Translations under genes and position numbers: made by a program | Source: Nocardia beijingensis NBRC 16342 | GTDB taxonomy: Bacteria; Actinomycetota; Actinomycetes; Mycobacteriales; Mycobacteriaceae | Length of the DNA stretch: 64,000 nucleotides | Reading direction: 5' to 3' | Assembly: GCF_001612785.1 (NCBI RefSeq) | Contig: NZ_BDBC01000020.1 | Location: 62,001 to 126,000 of the forward strand | Part shown: piece by piece, positions 25,669 through 34,635 of the stretch | Numbering within the stretch: the stretch's first letter is position 1 | Layout: every line of letters starts with the position of its first letter | Notes under the pieces: generated by a model | What the model was told of the DNA's origin: nothing | Databases searched by the model: none | What the model saw: only the letters and a program-made list of their open reading frames with translations

Positions 25669-26616
25669 TCACAGCACCCGCACGACGACGGCCTCGCTCG
25701 GCATCCGCGACCATTTCACCGTCGAACCTGTGTACGGCGCCTCGATGACCATGCCGTTGCCCGCGGCCAGCTGCACGTGCTCGGGTCCCCTCGTGCTGAA
25801 CGAGCTGGCGGGGAACACCAGGTCACCGGGACGAACATCCTCGGGGTGCACCCGGACGCCGCTGTAGATCTGCTCGTAGGTGGTCCGCGGCAGCACCACG
25901 TCCCCGTGGCTGGCCTGCGCGATCGCGTACTGGGTCAGGCCGGAGCAGTCGAAACCGCCGCCGCTCGGCCCACCCGCGCCGCCCCCGCCCCAGACATAGG
26001 GGGTGCCGAGCCATTCGCTCGCGGCGACCACCGCGTTGCTGCCCCGCGTACCGTCCGAACGCACGGTGGTGCCGCGGCGCAACCGGGAAGTCGACCTGGA
26101 CCGCGAGCGGGTCCGTCGCCGCCTGCGCGGTGTCGCGCCGCTCCGGGCCTGCCGGGTCGCGGGCACCGCGGGCGGCATGATCTGCGCGGCCTGCTGCCGT
26201 GCTGCGGCCACGTCGGCGTCGACCTGCCTGGTGGCGTTCGAGATGGTGGTCTGCGCGGCATCGAGCAGCGCGGGGCCGCTGAAGCGGGTGTCGCCCACCG
26301 CGGCGATCGCCTGGATCCGGCTCTGCAGATCCGCGATGTGGTTGTTCATGCGGCCACGGCCGTTGACCGTCCCGTCACCGGACTCGCCGACGGCTTTGCT
26401 CACGATGCTGTCCTTGCCCGCATGCGATTCCGCGATCGACAGCTGCATGCTCTGCGCCTCGCCGTACCGCAGCGCCACCGCACCCGCCTGGGGAGCCAGC
26501 CCGGCGGCCAGCGCTTCGGTCGACCTCGCCCCCTGGCCGGCGGGCTGGCCGTCGCCGTACAGCGCGAGCAGCGAGCGGAGCACACCGTCCAGGTCGTTCG
26601 TCAGTGCCGGCGCCAT
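25669..26616 (-). CDS. NlpC/P60 peptidoglycan endopeptidase
   Basis: A 315-residue putative D,L-endopeptidase that would cut stem peptides of peptidoglycan. The N-terminal ~160 residues form a helical domain like the DUF4226-type region in the proteins at 39267 and 40764. An Arg/Ser-rich linker follows, then NlpC/P60 with GTPYVWGGGG, catalytic Cys224 in FDCSGL, PRTTYEQ, RPGDLVF and His280 in GPEHVQLA. No signal peptide is visible, so export through the ESX or type IV-like machine is possible. An 11-codon upstream frame overlaps its start. Site 6 of the dyads lies upstream. Its RipA/RipB-like activity could open the wall for the secretion apparatus. Confidence 0.88.
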   Translation of the reverse strand: MAPALTNDLDGVLRSLLALYGDGQPAGQGARSTEALAAGLAPQAGAVALRYGEAQSMQLSIAESHAGKDSIVSKAVGESGDGTVNGRGRMNNHIADLQSRIQAIAAVGDTRFSGPALLDAAQTTISNATRQVDADVAAARQQAAQIMPPAVPATRQARSGATPRRRRRTRSRSRSTSRLRRGTTVRSDGTRGSNAVVAASEWLGTPYVWGGGGAGGPSGGGFDCSGLTQYAIAQASHGDVVLPRTTYEQIYSGVRVHPEDVRPGDLVFPASSFSTRGPEHVQLAAGNGMVIEAPYTGSTVKWSRMPSEAVVVRVL

Positions 26617-26636
26617 TCGAACTCGCCATCGCTCAT
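26601..26636 (-). CDS. Possible 11-codon leader ORF overlapping the NlpC/P60 start
   Basis: ATG 26636, preceded by GAGAGGCGG, opens the frame MSDGEFEWRRH, whose stop lies just past the ATG of the NlpC/P60 gene in another frame. The Shine-Dalgarno-like sequence is better placed for this frame than for the downstream ATG, so translation of the hydrolase could depend on termination of the leader. The same GAGAGGCGG precedes the plus-strand gene at 26790. Chance cannot be excluded for so short a frame. Confidence 0.35.
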   Translation of the reverse strand: MSDGEFEWRRH

Positions 26637-26693
26637 CACCGACCGCCTCTCACACTTTTCAGCTATTGTGTCGCCCCAACCGATGCCGCCGTA

Positions 26694-26709
26694 TTCCCAT
26701 CGCTGGGTG
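26694..26709. promoter_or_regulatory. ESX-locus dyad, site 6 (before NlpC/P60 unit)
   Basis: TTCCCA-TCGC-TGGGTG, two mismatches; centred 85 bp upstream of the minus-strand hydrolase start. It is paired with site 7 in the same divergent region, with centres 37 bp apart. Confidence 0.65.
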
Positions 26710-26730
26710 GGTAATCGAACTATGCGCCAC

Positions 26731-26746
26731 TTCCCATAATCGGGAA
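26731..26746. promoter_or_regulatory. ESX-locus dyad, site 7 (before the plus-strand gene)
   Basis: TTCCCA-TAAT-CGGGAA, one mismatch; centred 51 bp upstream of ATG 26790. Five bases after the dyad the coding strand reads GACAATGG, as it also does after sites 8 and 9, so this box may be a shared -10 or start-site element. Confidence 0.82.
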
Positions 26747-26789
26747 GCAGAGACAATGGGGGTGACTTCTGAGAGGCGGTGGCGGCGGT

Positions 26790-27908
26790 ATGGCAACAAC
26801 GGCGACGGAAACCGAAGCCAAGAAAACGACTACCACCTCCAAAGGCAAGCATTTCTGGGTGGTGAAGCTGCACTGCCCGCCCGGAGCGTCGGAAGGGCTG
26901 CGCGCCTACATCGCGATGGCCGAGACCGCTATCCAAACCGCCGTCGACCTTCTCGGCCGCGGCATGACCACGCCGCCGCCGACAATGGCAGAACTGCTCG
27001 AGCCCGAGATCTACGAGACCCTCGGCAGCGGCAAGGCGGACGACGAGTACCGCGCGGTCATCGACAAGGTCGAAGCCAAACAACTGCAGCTGCTGCGGAT
27101 GGACGACAAGGTGATCAAGACCTCCGCGACGGTCGCCGCCGAGCAGGTACAGGCACTGCGCTCCATCGAGAACATCGTCGAGGACCTCAACACCACCTTG
27201 AAGGCCGCCGGCGCCGGCAAACTGAAATCGGCGCAGGAACTGTCCCTGCTGAAGGCGGTCGCCCAGGCCGTGGACGCGGTGTACGACAAGGTCATCGCGA
27301 TCGCCGAACTCAACGAGAAGATGGCCAACGGCGGCGGCAGCGGCAACAACGGCTCGGGTGGATCGAACGGCTCCGGCGGCGGCGCCAACGGCGGCGGCGC
27401 CGGCGGCTCGGCCGGCGGCAGCGGCGGCGGCGACGGCGGATTGTCCTCCCTGCTCTCCTCGCTGGCGATGCTGCCGATGATGGCGCTGCCGTTGGTTCAG
27501 CAGATACCGCAGATGTTGCAGAACGCCGAGGAGCAGAAGCAGAAGAAGGCGGAGCAAGACCAGAAGAAGGCCGAGCAAGACCAGAAGAACGGCCAGCCCG
27601 GCCAGACACCGCCGCCGGGCAATCAAGCCGCGCCCGCAGGCGCACCACAACCGGGCGGTCCGAACGCGCAACCGGCCGCCGTGGATACGACCACCGCACA
27701 GCCCGGCGGCATCACCGCCGCCCCGGCCGCGAGTACCACCCCGCAGGACGAGCCGGCCGGGACTTCCGCTGCCGGCACGGCGCCCAACGTGATCCAGGCT
27801 CGGCGAACCAGGAACGTGTCGGCCGCCGATCGACCGGTCGACGGGGCCACTCAGGATGCGACGGCCGACGAGCCGGAGCAGGACGCGGGCGCCGTCATCG
27901 ACGTGTAG
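26790..27908 (+). CDS. ESX-locus protein of unknown function, the only plus-strand gene of the cluster
   Basis: 372 residues. Residues 1-20 are Thr/Lys-rich; ~21-175 are helical, with HFWVVKLHCPPGASEGLRAYIAMAETAI and LKAVAQAVDAVYDKVIAIAELNEKM. A glycine-rich hinge (about 178-212) follows, then a hydrophobic stretch LSSLLSSLAMLPMMALPLVQ, a charged Gln/Lys repeat (EQDQKKAEQDQK) and a Pro/Ala/Gln-rich tail. The hydrophobic stretch after a Gly-rich hinge is shared in style with the protein at 40764. No signal peptide. It is probably a secreted substrate or assembly factor; I do not recognise a family. Dyad site 7 controls it, divergently from the NlpC unit. Confidence 0.8.
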   Translation: MATTATETEAKKTTTTSKGKHFWVVKLHCPPGASEGLRAYIAMAETAIQTAVDLLGRGMTTPPPTMAELLEPEIYETLGSGKADDEYRAVIDKVEAKQLQLLRMDDKVIKTSATVAAEQVQALRSIENIVEDLNTTLKAAGAGKLKSAQELSLLKAVAQAVDAVYDKVIAIAELNEKMANGGGSGNNGSGGSNGSGGGANGGGAGGSAGGSGGGDGGLSSLLSSLAMLPMMALPLVQQIPQMLQNAEEQKQKKAEQDQKKAEQDQKNGQPGQTPPPGNQAAPAGAPQPGGPNAQPAAVDTTTAQPGGITAAPAASTTPQDEPAGTSAAGTAPNVIQARRTRNVSAADRPVDGATQDATADEPEQDAGAVIDV

Positions 27909-28507
27909 TCGTCGCGTCGAGCCACCTGTCGGCGACACGCGAATGCGCCATGCACGCAACCTTTCCCAATGCCGCGCAACGCGTCGAGTGCTTCCGCGTG
28001 CAGTGGGCCGACGCAGCCCCCACGCGTCCAGTCAGCCCACCCCGGGAAGGATCGGGATACTCGGCCGCAGCGCCCGGGCCTGCGGCGAACCCGCGCGTCG
28101 GTTAGCGGACTTCGTCCAGCAACGCGCGTACCTTCACGCAATTCAGCCTGACCCCGATGGACGTTCCCGACTGCCCGCGGATCACGCTCACGCGAGCGTG
28201 ATCACCTGGTTTCGAACCGAATCGTCCAGCGCTCCGGCGTGCCTCGCGCGCTCGGCCATCGCTGTCCCGGCGTCTCCTGTATAAGCGCGGCGGGCACACG
28301 CCACGCCGACCGTACGCGGCCAACTCGTTCTACCCGCTCGGCCGGACGGTCGTATCCAGGTTTCGATCAACGAACGCCGGTGCAGCCCGAGGGGTACCGG
28401 CGTCCAGCCACAGCACGCCGTTCTCCTGCACCACTCGACGAGAGCCGTGTCGGTGTCCGGGTCACGGCGAATGGAGCACCGCACCACGGCCCGGAGCACC
28501 GACTATG
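27909..28507. other. 600-bp convergent region without a supported gene
   Basis: It lies between the stops of the plus-strand gene and of the 659-residue minus-strand gene. On the minus strand two short coding-like pieces share one frame: VVQENGVLWLDAG..., about 34 codons (about 28435-28334), and VSVIRGQSGTSIGVRLNCV... ending at 28102. An in-frame stop and a noisy Arg-rich stretch separate them. This could be the relic of a small gene. No clear terminator stem was found. Confidence 0.5.
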
Positions 28508-30487
28508 TCACGACCCGCGGTTTCCCGACTGCTCCGAACTCGGGGGCGGCGGTGACGTGGGCGGCGGAGCCACGACGCCGGACGGCGGAGCCACGACGGT
28601 GGGCGGCGGCCCTCCGGCGACTTCCGGCGCGGTGACCGAGGGAACCGCGGCGGGGCGGGCGACGCGCTCGGGCTGCACGGTGGTGGACACGGGAGCCGGT
28701 GTCGAGACGAATTGCGGATGCAGCGTGATCTGTTCGTGCGCGTAGACGGCGTCACGCAGCGTCTGCCTGCTCGGCTCGTCGGCCAGCAGCAACACCAACT
28801 CGTTGCAGCGACGCTCGAAGACCATGGCCCGCAAAGGGGAGGCGCCCGTGTCCATCCGCAGCTGGCCGACCTCGACCCGGCCCACGTCGACCCGCTGTCC
28901 GAGCATCGACGCGGCCAGCAGATCGTCGGCGTCACGCAACTCGTCCCAGAGTTCGCGCGCCACCGGCCTTCCGGCTTGCAGATCGGCGAGAATCCGTTCT
29001 CGCACCCGGCGCGCGGTAGCGGCTTCCGCGGGTGCGGGGCCGGAGCGCCCGAGTTGTCCGTGAGCGTCCACGGCCAGCTCCACGCACCGCGACCGCACCC
29101 CCGTGTCGGGTACCGACGAGACGTGCTCGAGTCCGGCGATCGAACCGGCGAGCCCGAGCCGGTCGGCCGTGTCCGGGGTGAACTGGCGCAGGTCGACGTC
29201 GTAGGAGGGACCGACGAGCCCTTCCATCGCCGCCTCGCCGAAGCGCGAACGCAAGCCGGGATCGATGGGTCCGGACGAGACGAGAGCCGACAGACTCGCG
29301 TTCGCCTTCGCGCCCCAGGCCAGACCGAACTCCGCCAGGATCCGGGCCGGATCCGTGACCCCTTCCCAGGGCGATCCGGCGCCGTCGTCGGCGGAGAGCA
29401 ACTCGTCCCAGTTCCACGGGGTGGAGACCTCGCGCGGCAGGTACAGCCCGGCGGGCAACCAGCCGCGGCCTTCGTTCGACGTGATGAAGACGCCGACCCC
29501 GCCTGGACCGCGCATCACGGCGACCGACCAGGCCATGCCCACCGGCGAGTCCACGGCGGCGAGCACGCTGCCGAGCAGCGTCCTGGCCAGCACCAGGTCG
29601 TCGTTCACCTGGCTGCCGACCACGTACGCGGGTTCGGCCTCCTTGTCCTTCGCCGAGGCGACGGCGGCGGCGAACGGACTCCCGACCGGCACCGGCATCG
29701 GCGGCGCGTCCGACCGTCCCGTCGCGCCGTCGGGCGGCTGCGTGGCGCCTCGATCGTCCGGGCCCATGTTGAATGGGCCGACACCGCCCGGCATGCCCGC
29801 CGCCGCGGGCGCTGTCACGCCGGTGCTCGACGGTCCGCCCGGAGGAGGCGTCGTTCCGGTGGCGTTCGGCGTGCCCGCGCCGTTGGTGCCGATCTGCTCG
29901 CCCGGAGCGCCGGGGACGCCAGGCGCGCCCGTGCCCGTCGGGGACGTCCCGTTCGGTCCACCGGGCGAGGTGCCCAGCGGGTTGTCCTGGGTGCCGTCGG
30001 GTGCGGTGGAGATGGGCCTGGCGGTGGTGGGATCGGTGGCCGACGGCTGGGTGGAAGACGGGTCGGCGGTCGTCGGTCCGTCGCCGGGCGTGGGAGCGGA
30101 CGGCGTCGGCGTCGGTTGGCTCGGGTACGGATGGCTGGAGCTGGTGCCGGGACCGGTCGCGGACGGCTGATCGAACAGGTCGTTCGACTTGCGGATCTGA
30201 TTGGCGAAGTCCTCGTCGGACTGCTCATAGGCATCGGCGGAGGCGCGCAGCGAGTCGGCGGTGCGATCGTGCTCGCTGGCCAACGCCTCCCCCGCGCGCT
30301 GCCTGGCGTCGTAGTACCGCTCCAGCGCCTCGTAGACCGGGTAGGCGATCTTGCCGTAAGTGGGCAGGAAATTCGCGAGCCACTCGGTCGGCGGTTTGGC
30401 CCATTCCCTGGTGTCCCGCGCGACCCGGCGGTGTTGTTCGGCCAGCTGACGCAGAACCGCAGGGTCGATTTCCATGCTGTCCGGCAT
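28508..30487 (-). CDS. ESX-secretion-associated protein with Esp-type helical N-terminus and EspK-like C-terminal region
   Basis: 659 residues. The N-terminal ~100 residues form a helical hairpin ending in the export-type motif YEQSD (Tyr87-Asp91, YxxxD). A Pro/Thr/Gly-rich linker (about 105-275) follows. The C-terminal ~340 residues contain VNDDLVLARTLLGSVLAA, FITSNEGRGWLPAGLYLPREVSTPW, ELWDELRDADDLLAASM and LRAMVFERRCNELVLLLAD. The last region is shared almost block for block with the next gene (30589-33168) and, from memory, with the C-terminal part of EspK (Rv3879c). EspK-type proteins help deliver EspB. It has its own dyad (site 8) and is separated from the neighbouring operon. Confidence 0.8.
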   Translation of the reverse strand: MPDSMEIDPAVLRQLAEQHRRVARDTREWAKPPTEWLANFLPTYGKIAYPVYEALERYYDARQRAGEALASEHDRTADSLRASADAYEQSDEDFANQIRKSNDLFDQPSATGPGTSSSHPYPSQPTPTPSAPTPGDGPTTADPSSTQPSATDPTTARPISTAPDGTQDNPLGTSPGGPNGTSPTGTGAPGVPGAPGEQIGTNGAGTPNATGTTPPPGGPSSTGVTAPAAAGMPGGVGPFNMGPDDRGATQPPDGATGRSDAPPMPVPVGSPFAAAVASAKDKEAEPAYVVGSQVNDDLVLARTLLGSVLAAVDSPVGMAWSVAVMRGPGGVGVFITSNEGRGWLPAGLYLPREVSTPWNWDELLSADDGAGSPWEGVTDPARILAEFGLAWGAKANASLSALVSSGPIDPGLRSRFGEAAMEGLVGPSYDVDLRQFTPDTADRLGLAGSIAGLEHVSSVPDTGVRSRCVELAVDAHGQLGRSGPAPAEAATARRVRERILADLQAGRPVARELWDELRDADDLLAASMLGQRVDVGRVEVGQLRMDTGASPLRAMVFERRCNELVLLLADEPSRQTLRDAVYAHEQITLHPQFVSTPAPVSTTVQPERVARPAAVPSVTAPEVAGGPPPTVVAPPSGVVAPPPTSPPPPSSEQSGNRGS

Positions 30488-30533
30488 GCTCGATCAGATC
30501 CTTTCCCACCACACGTCCCCCCATTGTCGATCC

Positions 30534-30549
30534 TTCCCAGACATGGGGA
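30534..30549. promoter_or_regulatory. ESX-locus dyad, site 8 (before the 659-residue gene)
   Basis: TTCCCA-GACA-TGGGGA, one mismatch; centred 54 bp upstream of the start at 30487. On the coding strand GACAATGG follows after five bases, as at sites 7 and 9. Confidence 0.82.
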
Positions 30550-30588
30550 GTCTTGGCGGTGACCGGTCCGGAACCGGCTCCGCCCTGC

Positions 30589-33168
30589 TCAGCGACCCGG
30601 CCCCGCGGTGATGGTGGGGCGGCGCGGCGCGGTGGCGGGGGCGGGAACCGGCGCGACGTAAGCCGGGTGACCCACGATCTGGGCGTGCGCGTAGACCGCG
30701 TCGCGCATGCTCTGCCTGGTCGCGTCCTCCGCCAGCAGCAGCACGAGTTCGTCGCATCGCCGCTCGAAGACCATGGCGCGCAACGCGCCGGTCTCCGACG
30801 CCTGCCGCCCTTCGGCATGGTCGGCACGCAACTCACCCAACGCGACTCTGGACACGTCGGCGCGCCGCGACGCCATCGACGCGGTGAGCAGGTCGTCGGC
30901 ATCCCGGAGTTCGTCCCACCACTCCTGCGGCACCTCGCGGCCCTTCCGCAACGCACCGAGAATCCGCTCGCGGGCAGCGGGCGCGCCCAGCGCGGCCGGG
31001 GAGCCGAGACCGGCTTTGTGGACGCGAACATGTGCGTCCCACGCCAGTTCCCAACGCCGCGTCCCGATCTCCGCCTCCGGTGTGGTCGCGGCACGCCGGA
31101 CCAGCGCCGGAGCCCCGACCATTTCGAGACGGTCGGCCAGAGCCGGCTTCGGCGCGCTGAAATCCATTGCCGACGAGGCGGCCACCGAGCCTTCGATCGG
31201 CACATCCGCCAACTGCTTTCGCAGCGCGGCATCGACGTCCACCGAGGAGGCGACAGCGGTCAGCCTGGCGCCGGACTTGCGTCCCCAGACGATCCCGAAT
31301 TCCGCCAGCACGCGCGCGGGGTCGGCGACCCCCTCCCAGGCGCTCTCGGCCACCTCCCACACCCAGGGCGTGGACAACTCGCGCGGCAGGAACAACCCGG
31401 CGGGCAGCCAGCCACGACCCTCGTTCGAGGTGACGAACGCGGTGATGCCGCCGGGATGGCGCATCACCGAGACCGCCCAGCCGAGCCCGAGCACCGCGTC
31501 GCCACCCGCGGCCAGGATTCCGCCGAGCAGCGTGCGGGCCAGCACCAGGTCGCCGTCCACTCGCTCGCCGAGCACGAACGCGGGGGCTGCCGCCGACACC
31601 ATCGCGGCGCCGATCACAGTGCTGACCGAGTCGTCGGCCTCGTCGTCGTCCCTGGCGGCGTCCGCGCGCTGCTCGATCCGCTCCGGCGGCTGCGCCTTGC
31701 CCGTGCCGCCCGCACCGGGGGGTGGTCCCGAACTCACCGCCGTGACCTTCGGACCGGCGGTGGCCGCGCGCGCTTCGCTCGGCGGGGCCGCCGCGGTCTG
31801 CCTCACCTGCGCTTGCGGTGACGTCGAACCCGCCTGTGCCGCTGGAGCGGACACCGGCGAGCCGGGGGGAGCGACCGAGGCGGCGGGTGCGGGCGACGCG
31901 ATGGAACCGGGCGCCACGACGGGTGGCGGCAGGATCACCGGCGGCGACACCGACGCGACCGGATCTGCCGCGGACACAGCGGGGCCTGTGAACCGGCCGG
32001 CTTCGGCGTCGTGCGATTCCGCCGCCGCGGCGGTGGACGAGCGGTCGGTTGTCGCCGGCTCGGCGGCGCCATGGCCGGGGGCATCCCGCTCCGGTCCGTG
32101 CGCATCGCGCGCATCCGTTTCCGCGACATTCCGATGGTCGTCGTCCACCGGCGCCGCCCCGTCCGAAGTATCCGCCGGTACGACCGCGTCCGGCCCGTCC
32201 ACCGGCGCGGACCGGCCCGGAACGAACGGGTCGGCGCCGGGTATCTGCCCGCGCGGCGTGACGCCCGCGGTAGGCAGGCCGGGGCCGTGGTCGGACGTGC
32301 CGCCGGGCAGATTGCTCACCGGGACGGTCGTCGTCCCGCCGGGCGTGTACTGGTCGCCGGTCGACGAGGGATCGACCGGAATCTCCTCCGTCGCAATGGG
32401 ATCGGTCCGCTGTCCGGGTTCGTCATCGAGCAGCGGATCGATGGGGGGGTCGGCCGCCGGTCGATCGGCGGGATGCTCCGGAGGCGCCACGACCGGCGCA
32501 TCATCCTTCGGCCGGTTCGTCCGCGGCGATCCGTCATGCCGTTGATCGCCGGAGTGGTCGGTCGCCTGCCGATGCCGCCGGTTGTCGGTCCCGCTGTGGT
32601 CGTCCGCGTAGCGGTGGCCGGGCCCCCAAGGTCCCGGCTGTCCCAGTGCGTCCGCGATCGCGGCGAGACTGGGCAGACCCTGCGGGCTGATCGAGTTGAG
32701 CGCCGCACGGACGACGTCCTCCACGTCTTCCCTGGCCGCGGCGATCATCCCGGGGATCCGGTTGCGCAGCGCCTGGGCATCGGATTCGTCCTCCTCCGCC
32801 GCGGCCCGCCGTTTGATCGCGTTGATCCGCGCGGTGGTGTCGTCGACGATGTCCAGGATCTTGTGCCGGGTGCGGTACACCAGATCGGAGAAGTCACGGA
32901 AGGTGTCCGCCGCGGCCTCCAGCGCGTCGGCGAACGCCTGCGGGTTCATCCGCTGACGGAGCATGTCGAGCTTGACCGGATCCAGACCGGCACTGGAACG
33001 GGCCCGATCGTCGAACTCGCGCCGTCTGCCCTCGGCGTCGAGCAGATCCAGCGCACCCGCCCCGTCGCGCGCGAGGCGTTCCAGCGCACTCCAGTCGCCA
33101 GGAGAGATCGCAGGCCAGTTGTCGCCGACGATGGCGTCCCAGTACGGACTGTCGCGCTCGGGCTCCAT
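30589..33168 (-). CDS. EspK-like ESX-associated protein, larger paralogue
   Basis: 859 residues, last gene of the eight-gene unit that starts at 38786. The N-terminal ~200 residues are helical (WSALERLARDGAGALDLLD; MNPQAFADALEAAADTFRDFSD). A ~300-residue Asp/Pro/Ala/Thr-rich linker follows, then a C-terminal ~330-residue region paralogous to the previous gene: VDGDLVLARTLLGGILAAG, FVTSNEGRGWLPAGLFLPRELSTPW, EWWDELRDADDLLTASM, LRAMVFERRCDELVLLLAE. This matches the layout of EspK, which in M. tuberculosis sits beside EspL and EspB, as here. Probably a cytosolic chaperone or piloting protein for the EspB homologue; the EspK match is from memory. Confidence 0.82.
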   Translation of the reverse strand: MEPERDSPYWDAIVGDNWPAISPGDWSALERLARDGAGALDLLDAEGRRREFDDRARSSAGLDPVKLDMLRQRMNPQAFADALEAAADTFRDFSDLVYRTRHKILDIVDDTTARINAIKRRAAAEEDESDAQALRNRIPGMIAAAREDVEDVVRAALNSISPQGLPSLAAIADALGQPGPWGPGHRYADDHSGTDNRRHRQATDHSGDQRHDGSPRTNRPKDDAPVVAPPEHPADRPAADPPIDPLLDDEPGQRTDPIATEEIPVDPSSTGDQYTPGGTTTVPVSNLPGGTSDHGPGLPTAGVTPRGQIPGADPFVPGRSAPVDGPDAVVPADTSDGAAPVDDDHRNVAETDARDAHGPERDAPGHGAAEPATTDRSSTAAAAESHDAEAGRFTGPAVSAADPVASVSPPVILPPPVVAPGSIASPAPAASVAPPGSPVSAPAAQAGSTSPQAQVRQTAAAPPSEARAATAGPKVTAVSSGPPPGAGGTGKAQPPERIEQRADAARDDDEADDSVSTVIGAAMVSAAAPAFVLGERVDGDLVLARTLLGGILAAGGDAVLGLGWAVSVMRHPGGITAFVTSNEGRGWLPAGLFLPRELSTPWVWEVAESAWEGVADPARVLAEFGIVWGRKSGARLTAVASSVDVDAALRKQLADVPIEGSVAASSAMDFSAPKPALADRLEMVGAPALVRRAATTPEAEIGTRRWELAWDAHVRVHKAGLGSPAALGAPAARERILGALRKGREVPQEWWDELRDADDLLTASMASRRADVSRVALGELRADHAEGRQASETGALRAMVFERRCDELVLLLAEDATRQSMRDAVYAHAQIVGHPAYVAPVPAPATAPRRPTITAGPGR

Positions 33169-33175
33169 GCGCGCG

Positions 33176-33496
33176 TCAGGCGGATTCGGCGCGACGGCGC
33201 ACCGCGGCGGCGCCCGCGCGATCGGCCTCGCCGTGGGTGTACGTCACTTGGGTGGTGACCTCTGTCGTCGCGTCCACACGACGGCCGTTGGCCCGCACGG
33301 CGCGCTCGAAAGCCGTCTTGATCCACTGCGTGTGTGCCGTCAGCCGCCGATCGATCTCCGATTCGGGCCGCCGTGGCACGACGAAATCACCGGTGATCTG
33401 CCCGACCTGGCTGCCGACTGTGGTGATCGCGGTCCGGAATTTCCGGGCGGCGGCGGCCACCTCGTGGGGCTCGTCGGTGTCGAACTTGTCGGTCAT
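33176..33496 (-). CDS. EspC/WXG100-like small ESX substrate
   Basis: A 106-residue helical protein with start ATG 33496 (MTDKFDTDEPHEVAAAARKF), AGGA eight bases upstream. The two-helix layout, a Trp in HTQWIKTAF and the C-terminal YTHGE (Tyr86-Glu90, YxxxE export motif) fit the EspC/DUF2580 group of type VII substrates. It is wedged between the EspL-like gene (36-bp gap) and the EspK-like gene (7-bp gap), so it is probably co-exported or co-chaperoned with the EspB homologue. Confidence 0.78.
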   Translation of the reverse strand: MTDKFDTDEPHEVAAAARKFRTAITTVGSQVGQITGDFVVPRRPESEIDRRLTAHTQWIKTAFERAVRANGRRVDATTEVTTQVTYTHGEADRAGAAAVRRRAESA

Positions 33497-33532
33497 GTCG
33501 CTGTCCTGTCTCGCCGTCGCGGCGATCGGCAC

Positions 33533-33913
33533 TCAGGTCTGGCGGAACTCGGCTTGCTCCATGGCGCGATACGACGACTCGGTGGGAAGGTCGAACGAGT
33601 CGATCGTGTAGGAGCGGGTGCCCTTGTACTCCATCTCGGCACGCAGCCCGACGCGCGACTTCGCGTGCGCCAGCCGCGCGAGCTTGACGATCTGGGACGC
33701 CAGCCACTCGTCGCCGTTGTCGCGGGCGTCGTCGGTGATGTACAGACCGATGATCTCGCCGTCCCGGTCGCACCCGACACCGACGGTGTGGTCGGGGTTG
33801 AACACCTCGTAGGTCATGTTCCGCCAGTCCGGCTCGGCGGCCACGGGCTCTTCGGCGTCATCGATGTCGTCGTAGTCGTAGTCGTCCATGTGGATCGAAT
33901 GCATGTCGGTCAT
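33533..33913 (-). CDS. YbaB/EspL-like protein, downstream copy
   Basis: 126 residues. An acidic Asp/Tyr-rich N-terminus (MDDYDYDDIDDAEE) precedes a YbaB/EbfC-like core: YEVFNPDHTVGVGCDRDGEIIGLYIT, then a helix ASQIVKLARLAHAKSRVG. EspL (Rv3880c) of ESX-1 is a small YbaB-like protein encoded next to espB and espK, and the position here is the same. It overlaps the upstream gene by 4 bp (ATGA). EspL is thought to be a cytosolic chaperone; DNA binding as in YbaB is an alternative. Confidence 0.7.
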   Translation of the reverse strand: MTDMHSIHMDDYDYDDIDDAEEPVAAEPDWRNMTYEVFNPDHTVGVGCDRDGEIIGLYITDDARDNGDEWLASQIVKLARLAHAKSRVGLRAEMEYKGTRSYTIDSFDLPTESSYRAMEQAEFRQT

Positions 33914-34635
33914 CGGCTGCTCTCCGAGAATTGGTCGCCGGGACGGGGATTGATCAGGTAATCGGCATCATCGGTCGCCGATTCGAGGCGTGCCGCCAAT
34001 GCGGACCACGCGGCGTCCTCGATGCGCATCACTTGGCGCATCTGCCAGAACCGGGCGCCGAGATACAGCTCGCCGGTGCCGTCGGGGGCCACGTCCAGAT
34101 GGTCGGGGCCTTCGGTGGACGGATTCAACGTCACCGCCGTCACCGGTGGGCGGGTGTCGTCGACGTTGACCAGAGTCGCGCCGCCGCCGGGAATGAAGCT
34201 CTGCCGCAGTCTGGCACTGCTGCCGATCGCGACGTCGGCGCTGTTGGTGGTGATGGTGATCTCCGGATTCAACAGCAGCTGCAGCACCCACGAGCGGGCC
34301 GTGTGCTCCGGGCGGACGGCGTTGATCGCGATCGTCAGGGTCGCCGCCAAATCGACAACCAGCACCGCGTCCGTGCTCGTGACACCGGCGATCACGAGAC
34401 GCCGGGCCGTGCCAACCGGGTACGGCAGGTCGTCGGCGGCCAGGGACACCACGTCCGCGCCGACACCGCCCCCGGTCGCGGGATGCGCGGAGACCGTACC
34501 GGTCGCGACATCGATCGTGTAGGCGACGATCGTCTCCGAGATGCCGTCCGCCACCCCCGCCAACCGGACCAGTCCCTCGTCGTGCAGCCACCGCACGGTG
34601 TCCGCGACGGTGACCTCCGGGGCGGGCTCGGTCAT
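33910..34635 (-). CDS. ESX-locus protein of unknown function between two EspL-like genes
   Basis: 241 residues from ATG 34635 (MTEPAPEVTVADTVRWLHDEG); this start overlaps the upstream stop as ATGA and is preferred to the ORF's first codon five residues earlier. Predicted mixed alpha/beta protein rich in short strands (VLVVDLAATLTIAINAV; RSWVLQLLLNPEITITTN), with no signal peptide or membrane helix. It is coupled to EspL-like genes on both sides, so a complex with them is likely. I recognise no family. An ESX-1 EspH- or EspG-type chaperone role is only a guess from position. Confidence 0.72.
   Translation of the reverse strand: MTEPAPEVTVADTVRWLHDEGLVRLAGVADGISETIVAYTIDVATGTVSAHPATGGGVGADVVSLAADDLPYPVGTARRLVIAGVTSTDAVLVVDLAATLTIAINAVRPEHTARSWVLQLLLNPEITITTNSADVAIGSSARLRQSFIPGGGATLVNVDDTRPPVTAVTLNPSTEGPDHLDVAPDGTGELYLGARFWQMRQVMRIEDAAWSALAARLESATDDADYLINPRPGDQFSESSR

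Noticed and set aside
23983..26739. A 918-codon plus-strand frame spanning two genes
   Set aside because: Arg/Gly-rich shadow across the intergenic gap of two well-supported minus-strand genes, including an NlpC/P60 enzyme.
28188..28499. Minus-strand 103-codon frame in the convergent gap
   Set aside because: Codon pattern is weak and a better-looking but stop-interrupted frame overlaps it; treated as possible relic sequence only.
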